This document shows positions 9,809-17,187 of a stretch of 64,000 nt of DNA, in pieces (positions within the stretch are counted from its first letter, which is position 1; each line of letters starts with the position of its first letter). A program made the translations under genes and the position numbers. The notes beneath the pieces were generated by a model. It was given only the letters and a program-made list of their open reading frames with translations, ran no database searches and was not told the origin of the DNA. The DNA lies in NCBI RefSeq assembly GCF_017874735.1, contig NZ_JAGGLV010000025.1, forward strand, positions 1 to 64,000, read 5' to 3'. The stretch is from Paenibacillus silagei (GTDB taxonomy: Bacteria > Bacillota > Bacilli > Paenibacillales > Paenibacillaceae).

Positions 9809-10610
9809 AGGTATCCAGTATGCGCCAGCGCTCTTCCGGGGATAGCTTGGGGCAAGTGCTGCAATACTCTCCGGCATCAGGCCCAATCCTGATCCGGTAG
9901 GCCAGACAGCAATGCCTGCGCAGATATAAAGAACGGCCGCTTAGCTTTGGATGCTCAACCTTGCGGAACCGCATGGATAATTCATCCGGCTTCTCCGGCT
10001 GAAGCAGGGCAGTATAATCCTGGCTGATGATCCGGCCCCGATCCTCAGAGTCCCAGAGTCCCTTGTCCGTATGCAGCCGTCCATACAGGTTATGCAAATT
10101 ATGTGTAATCAGCGACCACATGACCTTCTCCTTAGCTCCCGTATACCCTGATACAGCCTGGAGCACCTGCCGTAAATGTGTCAGCAGGCAATCCATATAG
10201 TCGGCAAGGCAGGCTTGACGGACATCCGAAGAGTTATCAGGCCATTTGTCCGTGGCTGCCGTCTCCGCTTCATACTGCATCATTCCTGCATCCGTTAGCT
10301 TGAACCGTAAAGCGCCGGGCAACAGAGAGAGCGGGGTATCGAAGAGAGTGATGGAGGCGGCCAGTCCCATAATCAACACCGAGTACCTTTTGGCAAACAA
10401 AGTTCCTACTACAATTCCCGGAGGCTGCCCAAGCTGGAGTGATTGCTGCCCGATAATTAGCTGAAGCTTCGCTTCATCCAATAGATCTTCTGTACTGAAC
10501 GGAAAAGAATTACTCCGGTTCTCCGTGACCGTCAAGGCAAAATGCTGCTGCATAAAACCTTGTATCCACTGGCTTCCAAAAGGTTCAGCGCTGCTCATGG
10601 CTCCATCCAT
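9807..10610 (-). CDS. FhuF-like ferric siderophore reductase
   Basis: A 267-residue cytoplasmic protein. The C-terminal motif HCCLAYRIR followed by EYCSTCP has the paired Cys and the CxxC of FhuF [2Fe-2S] reductases, which release iron from imported siderophores. The gap between CC and CxxC is 14 residues, which I recall being longer than the 10 of E. coli FhuF. The region upstream fits the IucA/IucC-like FhuF fold only loosely. Its start overlaps the end of the iron-binding lipoprotein gene by 16 bp, so they are an operon. An ATG at 10598 is an alternative start. Confidence 0.8.
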   Translation of the reverse strand: MDGAMSSAEPFGSQWIQGFMQQHFALTVTENRSNSFPFSTEDLLDEAKLQLIIGQQSLQLGQPPGIVVGTLFAKRYSVLIMGLAASITLFDTPLSLLPGALRFKLTDAGMMQYEAETAATDKWPDNSSDVRQACLADYMDCLLTHLRQVLQAVSGYTGAKEKVMWSLITHNLHNLYGRLHTDKGLWDSEDRGRIISQDYTALLQPEKPDELSMRFRKVEHPKLSGRSLYLRRHCCLAYRIRIGPDAGEYCSTCPKLSPEERWRILDT

Positions 10611-11596
10611 GCCATTATTTCATCAATAATCTCGCCCCGGCCGATCACTCCCCAGCCCTTGAAAAGCCAGAAGGAATCGGTCTCATGAACCTTTCCTCCC
10701 TGTACGGCAGGGATGTTCTTCCAGAGTGCGCTCTTCTGCATGTTGTCCAGGAAATCGCGGGCATTCGGGTCCATCTCAAGGACGATGAAATCTGCTCCCA
10801 GCTCCGGCGTTTTCTCCAAGGATAAATCCTCTCTCTGCTCTGACGGCGTAAGTGCGGCGGGTTCAAATCCGAGATCCTGGTAAAGGAGTGCATTGGTTGG
10901 ATGACCTTGCTGTGCGTACACTTGGAGTGTCTTCTCCCGTACACGGAGGTAGGCAAGTTTTTTGTTGTCCAGCACTTTGATTTTCTCGCTGGCCTGGACC
11001 GTTTTCTGTTCCAGTTCAGCAATTTTTTCCTTCGCCAGGTCCGTCTTGTCATACATCTCCGCAATGGTTAGCAGATCCTTGGTCCAAAAGGAAGTATCGT
11101 CGCCATAATCAAGCCATTCATTTCCAAGAACGATGGTAGGGGCGATTTTGTTCAGTTGCTCATACTTATTCTCGGCCGTCCGGCTCTCAATAAGAATCAC
11201 ATCCGGATCAAGCAAGGTAATGGCCTCAAGGTTGGGATTATCCGCCGAACCTAAGGTTTGTACCCCCTGCAGCTTGTCAGCCAGATAGGGAAGATACTCT
11301 CCTCCGTACCGGACCTCAGTGTTCACACCGGAGGGCTTCTCTCCGATAGTCAACAGATGATCTATGTACTCTGCCGAGAGAACAACGATTTTTTCGATTT
11401 TGGCCGGAATCACAGCTTCTCCCTTAAGGTGGGCAATCGTGCGTGTGCCCGGTTCCGCAGCCCTCTGATCGCTGGTTTGGGAAGCGGAGGGACTCTGTTC
11501 TTCGGAGGCCGGTTGTCCCGCTGTATTGCTGCAAGCGGCCAGTATCAGCAGCAGAACGGCAAGGAGCATGAGCTGGAGGGATTTCAATCGCTTCAT
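10595..11596 (-). CDS. Iron-siderophore-binding lipoprotein (FhuD/YfiY-like)
   Basis: A 333-residue ABC-transporter substrate-binding protein of the class III (FhuD/BtuF) type. The signal peptide ends in lipobox LAAC with Cys22, followed by a Ser/Gln-rich tether. The mature part has two lobes joined by a long helix; KIEKIVVLSAEYIDHLLTIG and PDVILIESRTAENKYEQL are typical of periplasmic_binding_2 domains. AAAGGAGA precedes the ATG. A Fur-box-like sequence lies 27 bp upstream of the start. No permease or ATPase is encoded nearby, so it must dock to a transporter encoded elsewhere. Confidence 0.92.
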   Translation of the reverse strand: MKRLKSLQLMLLAVLLLILAACSNTAGQPASEEQSPSASQTSDQRAAEPGTRTIAHLKGEAVIPAKIEKIVVLSAEYIDHLLTIGEKPSGVNTEVRYGGEYLPYLADKLQGVQTLGSADNPNLEAITLLDPDVILIESRTAENKYEQLNKIAPTIVLGNEWLDYGDDTSFWTKDLLTIAEMYDKTDLAKEKIAELEQKTVQASEKIKVLDNKKLAYLRVREKTLQVYAQQGHPTNALLYQDLGFEPAALTPSEQREDLSLEKTPELGADFIVLEMDPNARDFLDNMQKSALWKNIPAVQGGKVHETDSFWLFKGWGVIGRGEIIDEIMAWMEP

Positions 11597-11622
11597 TTAT
11601 TTCTAGTCTCCTTTATGCAATA

Positions 11623-11641
11623 GATAATAATAATCATTATC
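11623..11641. promoter_or_regulatory. Fur box upstream of iron-siderophore genes
   Basis: GATAATAATAATCATTATC matches the 19-bp Fur consensus GATAATGATAATCATTATC at 18 of 19 positions. Further ATTATGATA to the right extends the partly overlapping hexamer pattern. It lies directly upstream of the binding lipoprotein on the minus strand, so this gene and the FhuF-like gene should be repressed when iron is plentiful. Confidence 0.85.
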
Positions 11642-11677
11642 ATTATGATAGGAGAAAGATACATACTTTTCAATGGA

Positions 11678-13315
11678 TTATAACCCTGTGTTGGCGTGGA
11701 TAATTCTATCGGCCGGCCTGCTAATCCGGGATGCAACATACGACATGGCCCACTTTCTGCCTGAGGGTCCGAGTGTTTTGAACAACAGATCTCCGGCATC
11801 GAATACCCGGGACTGCTTCACTGCATCCAGTGAAGACCATTCTTTGGACGAGAGTAGTGCTTCCAGCCGTTGTCTCGATTCCAGGGTAGGGTCCGCAGCT
11901 AAAAAGATGGTTCCCGGGTTATACCGGGGAAGCTCATGAATCTCAAAATCCACTGCTCCCGTCTGCTCACGGGTTGAGGGGGGCGGGCGTAGTCCAAGAT
12001 CTTGGTATAGGAGAGTTCCTGTCTGATTGGAGGCACCGTACAGGCGGTAGAATTCAGAGCTGACTCTGATAAAAGAAACCGTGGGCAGTACATTCTGGGC
12101 TTCCAGCCGTGATCTAAGGAGGTGCTTCTGCTCTGCGTAGCGGTTCATCCAGTCGTCAGCCTGCTGCTCTCTGCCCAGAATACGGGACAACCGGGACAAC
12201 TGCTGCTCCACATGATCGGTATGCTTAAGGACAACCGTGGGTGCGATGGATTCCAGCAACTCGCCTGGTAACAGGCGGTCACTCCCAATAATCAGATCAG
12301 GCTTCACCCGTGCCAGCTCATCATAATTCAACTTGGAACCGTTCAGGCGGACAATTTCCTGCTCCGGCACACCGGGGTGGGGGAGACTATAATTGCTGGA
12401 TACCCGCTCGCGGTAAGACAGTGCAGCCACCGGCGTCAGTCCAAGTGTCATCAGGTAATCATCCAGACCATAGTAGAGAACAGCAATACGGATATGATTG
12501 TTTTTGAGGTAGCTGGCCGGTGCTACACCTTCCGATTTCTTGAATACCCGGCTGAAATAATGCTCGTCCTTATAGCCCACTTCCTTGGCAATCTGCTTGA
12601 CCCGTTCGGAAGAGAAGAGCAGCTGCTTAGCTCTTTTTATCCGTTCCTCCTGCAAATAGGCCATAGGTGTCTTGTCTGTAAGCTGCTTGAACGCTCTGAT
12701 GAAATGATTGGTGCTTAAGCCTGCCATTAGAGCCAGTTGCCCAACTTTAAGCTCTTGGTTGTAGTTGTTCTTCATGTGGGCAAGCACAATATCCATCCCT
12801 ACAGCCTTGTCCTGATCAATACGCTTACTTGGTTGAAGTATCAACGCGAGCAGCTGTTGCAGCCGGTGCTTGGCGTGCATGATTTCCTCCAGGTTACGGG
12901 TACGGTGAAAGGAGGTCATTTGCCGGTTGATCTCTGCAGCCTGCGGATGGCCAGATGCTTCAAGCTTCCCGCTAGTTGGAAATTCCGGAGGGTGGAGCTT
13001 CTGTTGCCTGTGATTTTTACTAAGCTGGATACAAGAGAAGAAAATGATCATATAACGTAGCGGTTCTGCCGTCAGCGCTTTGCCTTCCACTGAAGTTTCG
13101 GGCAACAACAAAAAGAAGTCTCCTTTATTCGCCGAAAGCAGCCTCCCATTTAGGATAATCTGCCCTTTACCTTCTGTAACATAACACAAGGCATGGTGGT
13201 GAAGGGTCCTTCGGGGCAAAGCTTCCCCTTCTGCCAATCTTCCGTAATAGCTGTGTACGCTTGAAAAAAACAAGCGCTCCAGTCTGAACGCTGCCTGCGG
13301 TATTGTGGATAACAT
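11678..13315 (-). CDS. Btr-like AraC regulator fused to siderophore-binding domain
   Basis: A 545-residue one-component regulator. An N-terminal cupin-like domain (about 1-130) is followed by a double HTH AraC domain (about 165-270; NHFIRAFKQLTDKTPMAYL and HYFSRVFKKSEGVAPASYL) and then a FhuD-like binding-protein domain to the C-terminus. This is the layout of B. subtilis Btr, which activates siderophore uptake when its effector binds. The start at 13315 has GAGGAGG five bases upstream and is preferred to the ATG at 13348. It lies upstream of and codirectional with the Fur-boxed lipoprotein gene and probably activates it. The effector siderophore is unknown. Confidence 0.9.
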   Translation of the reverse strand: MLSTIPQAAFRLERLFFSSVHSYYGRLAEGEALPRRTLHHHALCYVTEGKGQIILNGRLLSANKGDFFLLLPETSVEGKALTAEPLRYMIIFFSCIQLSKNHRQQKLHPPEFPTSGKLEASGHPQAAEINRQMTSFHRTRNLEEIMHAKHRLQQLLALILQPSKRIDQDKAVGMDIVLAHMKNNYNQELKVGQLALMAGLSTNHFIRAFKQLTDKTPMAYLQEERIKRAKQLLFSSERVKQIAKEVGYKDEHYFSRVFKKSEGVAPASYLKNNHIRIAVLYYGLDDYLMTLGLTPVAALSYRERVSSNYSLPHPGVPEQEIVRLNGSKLNYDELARVKPDLIIGSDRLLPGELLESIAPTVVLKHTDHVEQQLSRLSRILGREQQADDWMNRYAEQKHLLRSRLEAQNVLPTVSFIRVSSEFYRLYGASNQTGTLLYQDLGLRPPPSTREQTGAVDFEIHELPRYNPGTIFLAADPTLESRQRLEALLSSKEWSSLDAVKQSRVFDAGDLLFKTLGPSGRKWAMSYVASRISRPADRIIHANTGL

Positions 13316-13373
13316 GCGTTCCTCCTCGTTCGGCCGGAAAAATAGCAACTGCTAGATTCGGCAGCAAGATAGC

Positions 13374-13425
13374 AGCCCAAGAGACTACCGGATGGCAAGG
13401 CTCGCAACCGGACATCCCTTGGGCT
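13374..13425. promoter_or_regulatory. Compact two-stem structure upstream of the Btr-like gene
   Basis: An outer 8-bp stem (AGCCCAAG 13374-13381 with CTTGGGCT 13418-13425) encloses GGATG 13390-13394 paired with CATCC 13413-13417. No U run follows on either strand, so a simple terminator is not well supported. It lies between the stop of the upstream regulator gene and the AraC-fusion gene, both on the minus strand, and would sit in the 5' leader of the latter. I do not recognise a known riboswitch class. Confidence 0.4.
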
Positions 13426-13439
13426 GGTTTCTATTGGTC

Positions 13440-14462
13440 TCAAGTCTCGTAAATAATATTGCCCGTCTCACTCAGATCATAGCTGTGAATCGAGCTTAGC
13501 TCACTGCGGAAGGCCTCCGAGCGCAGAATATCCAGAATGGCGTTAATCCAGGCTTCATTCTCCGGCTTCTTCACCATGACCAGATCGTAGCGCTCGCGGA
13601 TCAGCGGAATGAAGTCGATGCCGTCAATGATTTTGGCCGCTTTCTCGGTGCCGATGCCCACATCCGCCCCGCCTCTCGCGACCAGGCTGGCTACTGCCAG
13701 ATGACTGTTCTCTTCATTAGAGTATCCGTTCAGGCGGGATGACGGAATTCCATGCAGGCGCAGCTGCTCATCCAGCAGCACCCGGGCGCCGGAGCCGCGC
13801 TCACGATTGATCAGCGTCACTCCGTCCTGCCGGAGGTCCCCCCAGCTGCGGATGCCCAGCGGATTGCCCTTCTGCACATAGAAGCCTGCGCTGCGTGTTA
13901 GCAGATGCACTACAATATAGGAGAAGCCTACGAGCAGCTTGCGGATATAAGGCAGGTTATATTCGCCGCTATCGCCATCCAGCAGATGGGTACTGACAAT
14001 ATCTGATTCGCCCTGATACATGGCGATGAGGCTGTCCAGACTGCCCGCATAGGAACGGAGCGGGCGGGTGGAGGGCAGGGTCCGCTCCAGATGGGTCGCC
14101 AGAATATCGAGCGACATATCCTGGCCGGTGATGACTACGTTTATACCGCTGCTCTTCATGCTGTGCGGCGGCGGGGAAGCGAAGGCCTGATAAGGCGCGG
14201 CGAACGGGGCCGTCTGCTGCGAGGGCTGTGCCTGCGGCAGTGCAGCTTCGCTCAGCCCGCCCCCGGGCAGCGGATGCGCAGAAGGCCCGCTGTTGCGGGA
14301 ATTCTGCTTGTACCTCTCCAGATCAGAGAGGTCAACCCGCATCTGTTTGCCGACACGGTAAGAGGGGAGCTCGCCCTTTTTAATGAGATCATAGACCTTG
14401 AGCTTGGAGATTTTGAGCAGCCGGGCGATTTCCTCGGTTGTATAGGAAGTATTCTCGGTCAT
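13440..14462 (-). CDS. Excisionase-type HTH regulator with molybdate-type binding domain
   Basis: A 340-residue protein. Residues 1-60 form an excisionase-family (HTH_17) winged helix, YTTEEIARLLKISKLKVYDL then GELPSYRVGKQMRV. A Ser/Pro/Gln-rich linker (about 60-100) leads to a periplasmic-binding-like domain of the PF12727 type (DIVSTHLLDGDSGEYNLPYI, LINRERGSGARVLLDEQL). This fusion often sits beside molybdate or tungstate ABC importers and is thought to sense the oxyanion or an organic ligand. No such transporter is adjacent here. AGGAGGGT precedes the ATG with a seven-base spacer. The ligand and the regulated genes cannot be read from the sequence; moaC and moaB lie 41 kb away. Confidence 0.82.
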   Translation of the reverse strand: MTENTSYTTEEIARLLKISKLKVYDLIKKGELPSYRVGKQMRVDLSDLERYKQNSRNSGPSAHPLPGGGLSEAALPQAQPSQQTAPFAAPYQAFASPPPHSMKSSGINVVITGQDMSLDILATHLERTLPSTRPLRSYAGSLDSLIAMYQGESDIVSTHLLDGDSGEYNLPYIRKLLVGFSYIVVHLLTRSAGFYVQKGNPLGIRSWGDLRQDGVTLINRERGSGARVLLDEQLRLHGIPSSRLNGYSNEENSHLAVASLVARGGADVGIGTEKAAKIIDGIDFIPLIRERYDLVMVKKPENEAWINAILDILRSEAFRSELSSIHSYDLSETGNIIYET

Positions 14463-14497
14463 GTATTGTACCCTCCTGGGGGATGGACATCGGCAGA

Positions 14498-14556
14498 TTC
14501 ACAAATAGCCATATTAGGATAGCCTTATAATGCTCAAGACTACCTTATTTTGTGAA
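14498..14556. promoter_or_regulatory. Candidate operator upstream of the HTH/PBP regulator
   Basis: TTCACAAA at 14498-14505 and TTTGTGAA at 14549-14556 form an 8-bp inverted repeat about 36 bp upstream of the regulator's start. Between them on the minus strand are three similar blocks, ATAAGGTAG, ATAAGGCTAT and ATATGGCTAT. An autoregulatory operator is plausible but unproven. Confidence 0.35.
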
Positions 14557-14579
14557 CCTGTGCAATCCGGGCAGGCCCC

Positions 14580-15371
14580 CTAATAGGTCATATGCCGGTC
14601 TGTCTTCGCCTGCTGCACATCGGATAGCTGAATCAGCTCCGAGACGGTCACGAACCGGAAGCCCTGCTTCTTCAGCTCAGGCAGAATGATTTTCAATGCT
14701 TCCTTCGTCTGCGACGGCCCGTGGACATGGTCGTGGAACAGGACAATATCGCCGCTCTTGGCATTGCGGATCACCCGGCTTGAGATGTTCCAGACGCCTG
14801 GGCGGTTCCAGTCGCGGGTGTCCTGATGCCAGGACCACAGAACGGGCTTAAGGCCCATGCTGTTGGACACATCGATCAGCGTCTCGTCATACATGCCGCC
14901 CGGCGGTCTGAACAGGCTGCTGTGTCTGCCGGATATCTTCATAATTTCCTTCTCCGTCAGCGCAAGCTCCTCCTGAATCTGCTCCCCGGAGATTGGCCTT
15001 TTGAAATAGACATGATTATAGGTATGGTTCGCCAGCTCATGTCCTTCATTAATCACGCGTCTGGCGACATCGGGATAAGCGGCGATCCGCTTGCCAATCG
15101 CAAAAAATGTGCATTTCGCTTGATACTCATGCAGCACCTCCAGAATGCCGTCCGTCTCCAGGGGGTCCGGGCCGTCATCGAAGGTCAATGCAATCACCTT
15201 CTGGCTGGTGCGCACTTCCCAGATCATATCGCCGCGCTCCTCATAGTAGTAGCGGTTTTTTGCCTTGTTCGGACTGCCCAGGGCCAGATCGGAAGGGCTG
15301 TGCATCAGCGCCAGTGCGGCAAGAACTGCGGCGGTCAATCGGGTGGCTGTTCTCATGGCTCTCAAATTCAC
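14580..15371 (-). CDS. Secreted polysaccharide deacetylase (NodB domain)
   Basis: A 263-residue carbohydrate esterase family 4 protein. A hydrophobic N-terminal segment acts as signal or anchor. The NodB domain carries TFDDGPD (catalytic and metal Asp), HELANHTYNH (metal His pair), RPPGG and LFHDHV. It would remove acetyl groups from peptidoglycan or chitin-like chains outside the membrane, similar to PdaA/YlxY-type enzymes of spore formers. The start is uncertain: the GTG at 15371 is used here, but ATG 15356 has a GGAG sequence upstream at a longer distance. It is monocistronic and divergent from dgt. Confidence 0.9.
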   Translation of the reverse strand: MNLRAMRTATRLTAAVLAALALMHSPSDLALGSPNKAKNRYYYEERGDMIWEVRTSQKVIALTFDDGPDPLETDGILEVLHEYQAKCTFFAIGKRIAAYPDVARRVINEGHELANHTYNHVYFKRPISGEQIQEELALTEKEIMKISGRHSSLFRPPGGMYDETLIDVSNSMGLKPVLWSWHQDTRDWNRPGVWNISSRVIRNAKSGDIVLFHDHVHGPSQTKEALKIILPELKKQGFRFVTVSELIQLSDVQQAKTDRHMTY

Positions 15372-15548
15372 TCCACACTTGTTTTTATAAGCGGTTCTTG
15401 CTGCTTAAGTCTTAGAATGCTCTATCCCCCTTGGTTGCTATGCATTTATAGCAGCCCGCAGGGCGATTTGCATTTTAGAGTGAAAGTTCCGGCAGAAATG
15501 ACTTATAATAAGTTACTAAATACAGATCAAGGAATAGGGGCGGCGGAG

Positions 15549-16958
15549 ATGACACTGATTGAACAAAGAGAGCATAGACAATATCCCGAAATCACGAAGC
15601 TGGAGACCTCCAGAGCCGCATATGAACGCGACTATTCGCGTCTGATCCATTCGCCGACCTTCCGGCGGCTGCAGGGCAAATCGCAGGTGTTCGGGGCCGG
15701 AACCGGGGATTACTACCGGACGCGCCTGACCCACTCGCTGGAGGTGGCGCAGATTGCCCGCGAAGCGGCCAAGAGTCTGCTGCGTTCTTACCCGGAAGTA
15801 GAGACAGGAGCGGCGGAGAATCCGGGCCTGGTCATTGATCCCGAGGTAGTGGAATGTGCGGCAATCGCCCATGACTTCGGACATCCCCCATTTGGGCATA
15901 AGGGAGAAGAGGTGCTGGACAGCCTGCTGGAGAAGCTGGTGACCCGCAAGACGGTGGAGGCAGTGGCCAAGTCAGGGGCAGGTCCGGTTCAGCAGCAGAC
16001 GATTCATGAGAGCATGAAGCGCAAATATGAGCATTTTGAAGGGAACGCCCATAACTTCCGCCTGATTATGTTCCTGGAGAAGCGCGAGAATATCGACGGT
16101 CTGAACCTCTCGGACGCGGTGCTGCTAGGCATTAACAAATATCCTTTTCCCGGGACGGTGCTGAAGAAGGGGATGTATCTGCACGAATGGGAGTATATCC
16201 ATGAGATCCGCACCCAGTGGGGAATTCCGGCAGGCAAAAAGACGCTGGAAGCGCAGCTGATGGACCTGTGTGACGATATTGCTTATTCGGCGCATGATCT
16301 GGAGGACGGCATCAAGGCCGGTAAGATTGAGGTACATGAGCATTTCCTGCATGACGACTATATCCAGCGGCTGATTGTGGAGAAGATCACTACGCTTGAG
16401 GATGCCTTCTGGTCCGGCTGGAACAAGTCGGCGATCCGCTTCAAGGTGGAGGAGGTGCTGAGTTCATTCCTGCGGGTCTGGAAGGAGAAGATGCCTACCT
16501 GTGAGAATGACTATTCCCGCACCCGCCGTGAAGTCAAGGCCTATTGGGTCAGTACCTTTGTCGCCAGCCTTGGCGTGATCGGGGACGGGGACTGGAAGAA
16601 GGTTACCTTCATTAAGGAAGGCAAGGAGGATGAGGATATGCTGCGGACCGTCAGTGTGCTCAAAAGCTTCGCCTGGGTAACGATGATCCGCGATTTGCGC
16701 GTACAGCGTCTGCAGAAACGGAGCGAGTGGATACTGCGGCGGCTGTGGGAGGCATTCCTTGATCCCGAGACCTCCCGGAGCATTATCCCTTCGGACTGGC
16801 TGCAGCGGTTCGAGAAGGATCAGAAGTCGGCCAAGCCGATCTGGACCTGGGAGCATATGGTGACCGATTATATCGCCGGAATGACCGATGCTTTTGCCGA
16901 GAAAATCTACAATGAGCTGTACGGGCTGAAGGTCGGTTCGATATACGATCTGGATTAG
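15549..16958 (+). CDS. dgt: Deoxyguanosinetriphosphate triphosphohydrolase
   Basis: A 469-residue HD-domain enzyme that cleaves dNTPs, classically dGTP to deoxyguanosine and triphosphate. The family signature is clear: YYRTRLTHSLEVAQIARE carries the first metal His, AAIAHDFGHPPFGHKGEE the HD pair, and LMDLCDDIAYSAHDLED the late Asp. The start at ATG 15549 has GGGG at 15537-15540 with an eight-base spacer. The frame stays open more than 700 bp further upstream, but that is the shadow of the antisense deacetylase gene. It is probably monocistronic. Confidence 0.93.
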   Translation: MTLIEQREHRQYPEITKLETSRAAYERDYSRLIHSPTFRRLQGKSQVFGAGTGDYYRTRLTHSLEVAQIAREAAKSLLRSYPEVETGAAENPGLVIDPEVVECAAIAHDFGHPPFGHKGEEVLDSLLEKLVTRKTVEAVAKSGAGPVQQQTIHESMKRKYEHFEGNAHNFRLIMFLEKRENIDGLNLSDAVLLGINKYPFPGTVLKKGMYLHEWEYIHEIRTQWGIPAGKKTLEAQLMDLCDDIAYSAHDLEDGIKAGKIEVHEHFLHDDYIQRLIVEKITTLEDAFWSGWNKSAIRFKVEEVLSSFLRVWKEKMPTCENDYSRTRREVKAYWVSTFVASLGVIGDGDWKKVTFIKEGKEDEDMLRTVSVLKSFAWVTMIRDLRVQRLQKRSEWILRRLWEAFLDPETSRSIIPSDWLQRFEKDQKSAKPIWTWEHMVTDYIAGMTDAFAEKIYNELYGLKVGSIYDLD

Positions 16959-16992
16959 ACCTATACTGGATTAGACCTATATTAGACCTATA
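16954..16992. repeat. Three direct copies of ATTAGACCTATA
   Basis: The 12-mer occurs at 16954-16965, 16970-16981 and 16981-16992. The first copy contains the dgt stop codon. It looks like recent slippage or tandem duplication at the gene's 3' end. Confidence 0.8.
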
Positions 16993-17003
16993 TATGTAGA
17001 GCC

Positions 17004-17036
17004 TTTACCTGTCCGCCGTTTGGGCTGGCAGGTAAA
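17004..17036. terminator. Hairpin downstream of dgt
   Basis: TTTACCTG 17004-17011 pairs with CAGGTAAA 17029-17036, with further GC pairing inside. There is no U run on the plus strand, so termination of dgt is possible but not strongly supported. Confidence 0.4.
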
Positions 17037-17058
17037 ACCTTACATCGAGAGAAACATG

Positions 17059-17086
17059 TAAATTTTTAACCGACTGTTGCCGACAT
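17059..17086 (+). promoter_or_regulatory. Sigma-D-type promoter of the chemoreceptor gene
   Basis: TAAA at 17059-17062, a 16-base spacer and GCCGACAT at 17079-17086 match the flagellar sigma-D consensus (TAAA, about 15 bases, GCCGATAT) with one mismatch. It lies about 100 bp upstream of the chemoreceptor start, fitting coexpression with motility genes. Confidence 0.7.
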
Positions 17087-17187
17087 AGTAAATGTAACCT
17101 ATTTTTTTTTGCTTTTTTTATGAAAATAAATGAAATCAGATGGAAAATGGTGTAAACATCCAGATATTATCAAGGGGGCACACAGGT

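Noticed and set aside
13150..13443. 97-residue minus-strand ORF spanning the gap before the AraC-fusion gene
   Set aside because: It overlaps the AraC-fusion coding region in another frame and lacks a ribosome-binding site; the gap holds a structured element instead.
14826..15548. N-terminal extension of the dGTPase to about 710 residues
   Set aside because: It is antisense to the deacetylase gene, has no dGTPase homology, and ATG 15549 has a good ribosome-binding site.
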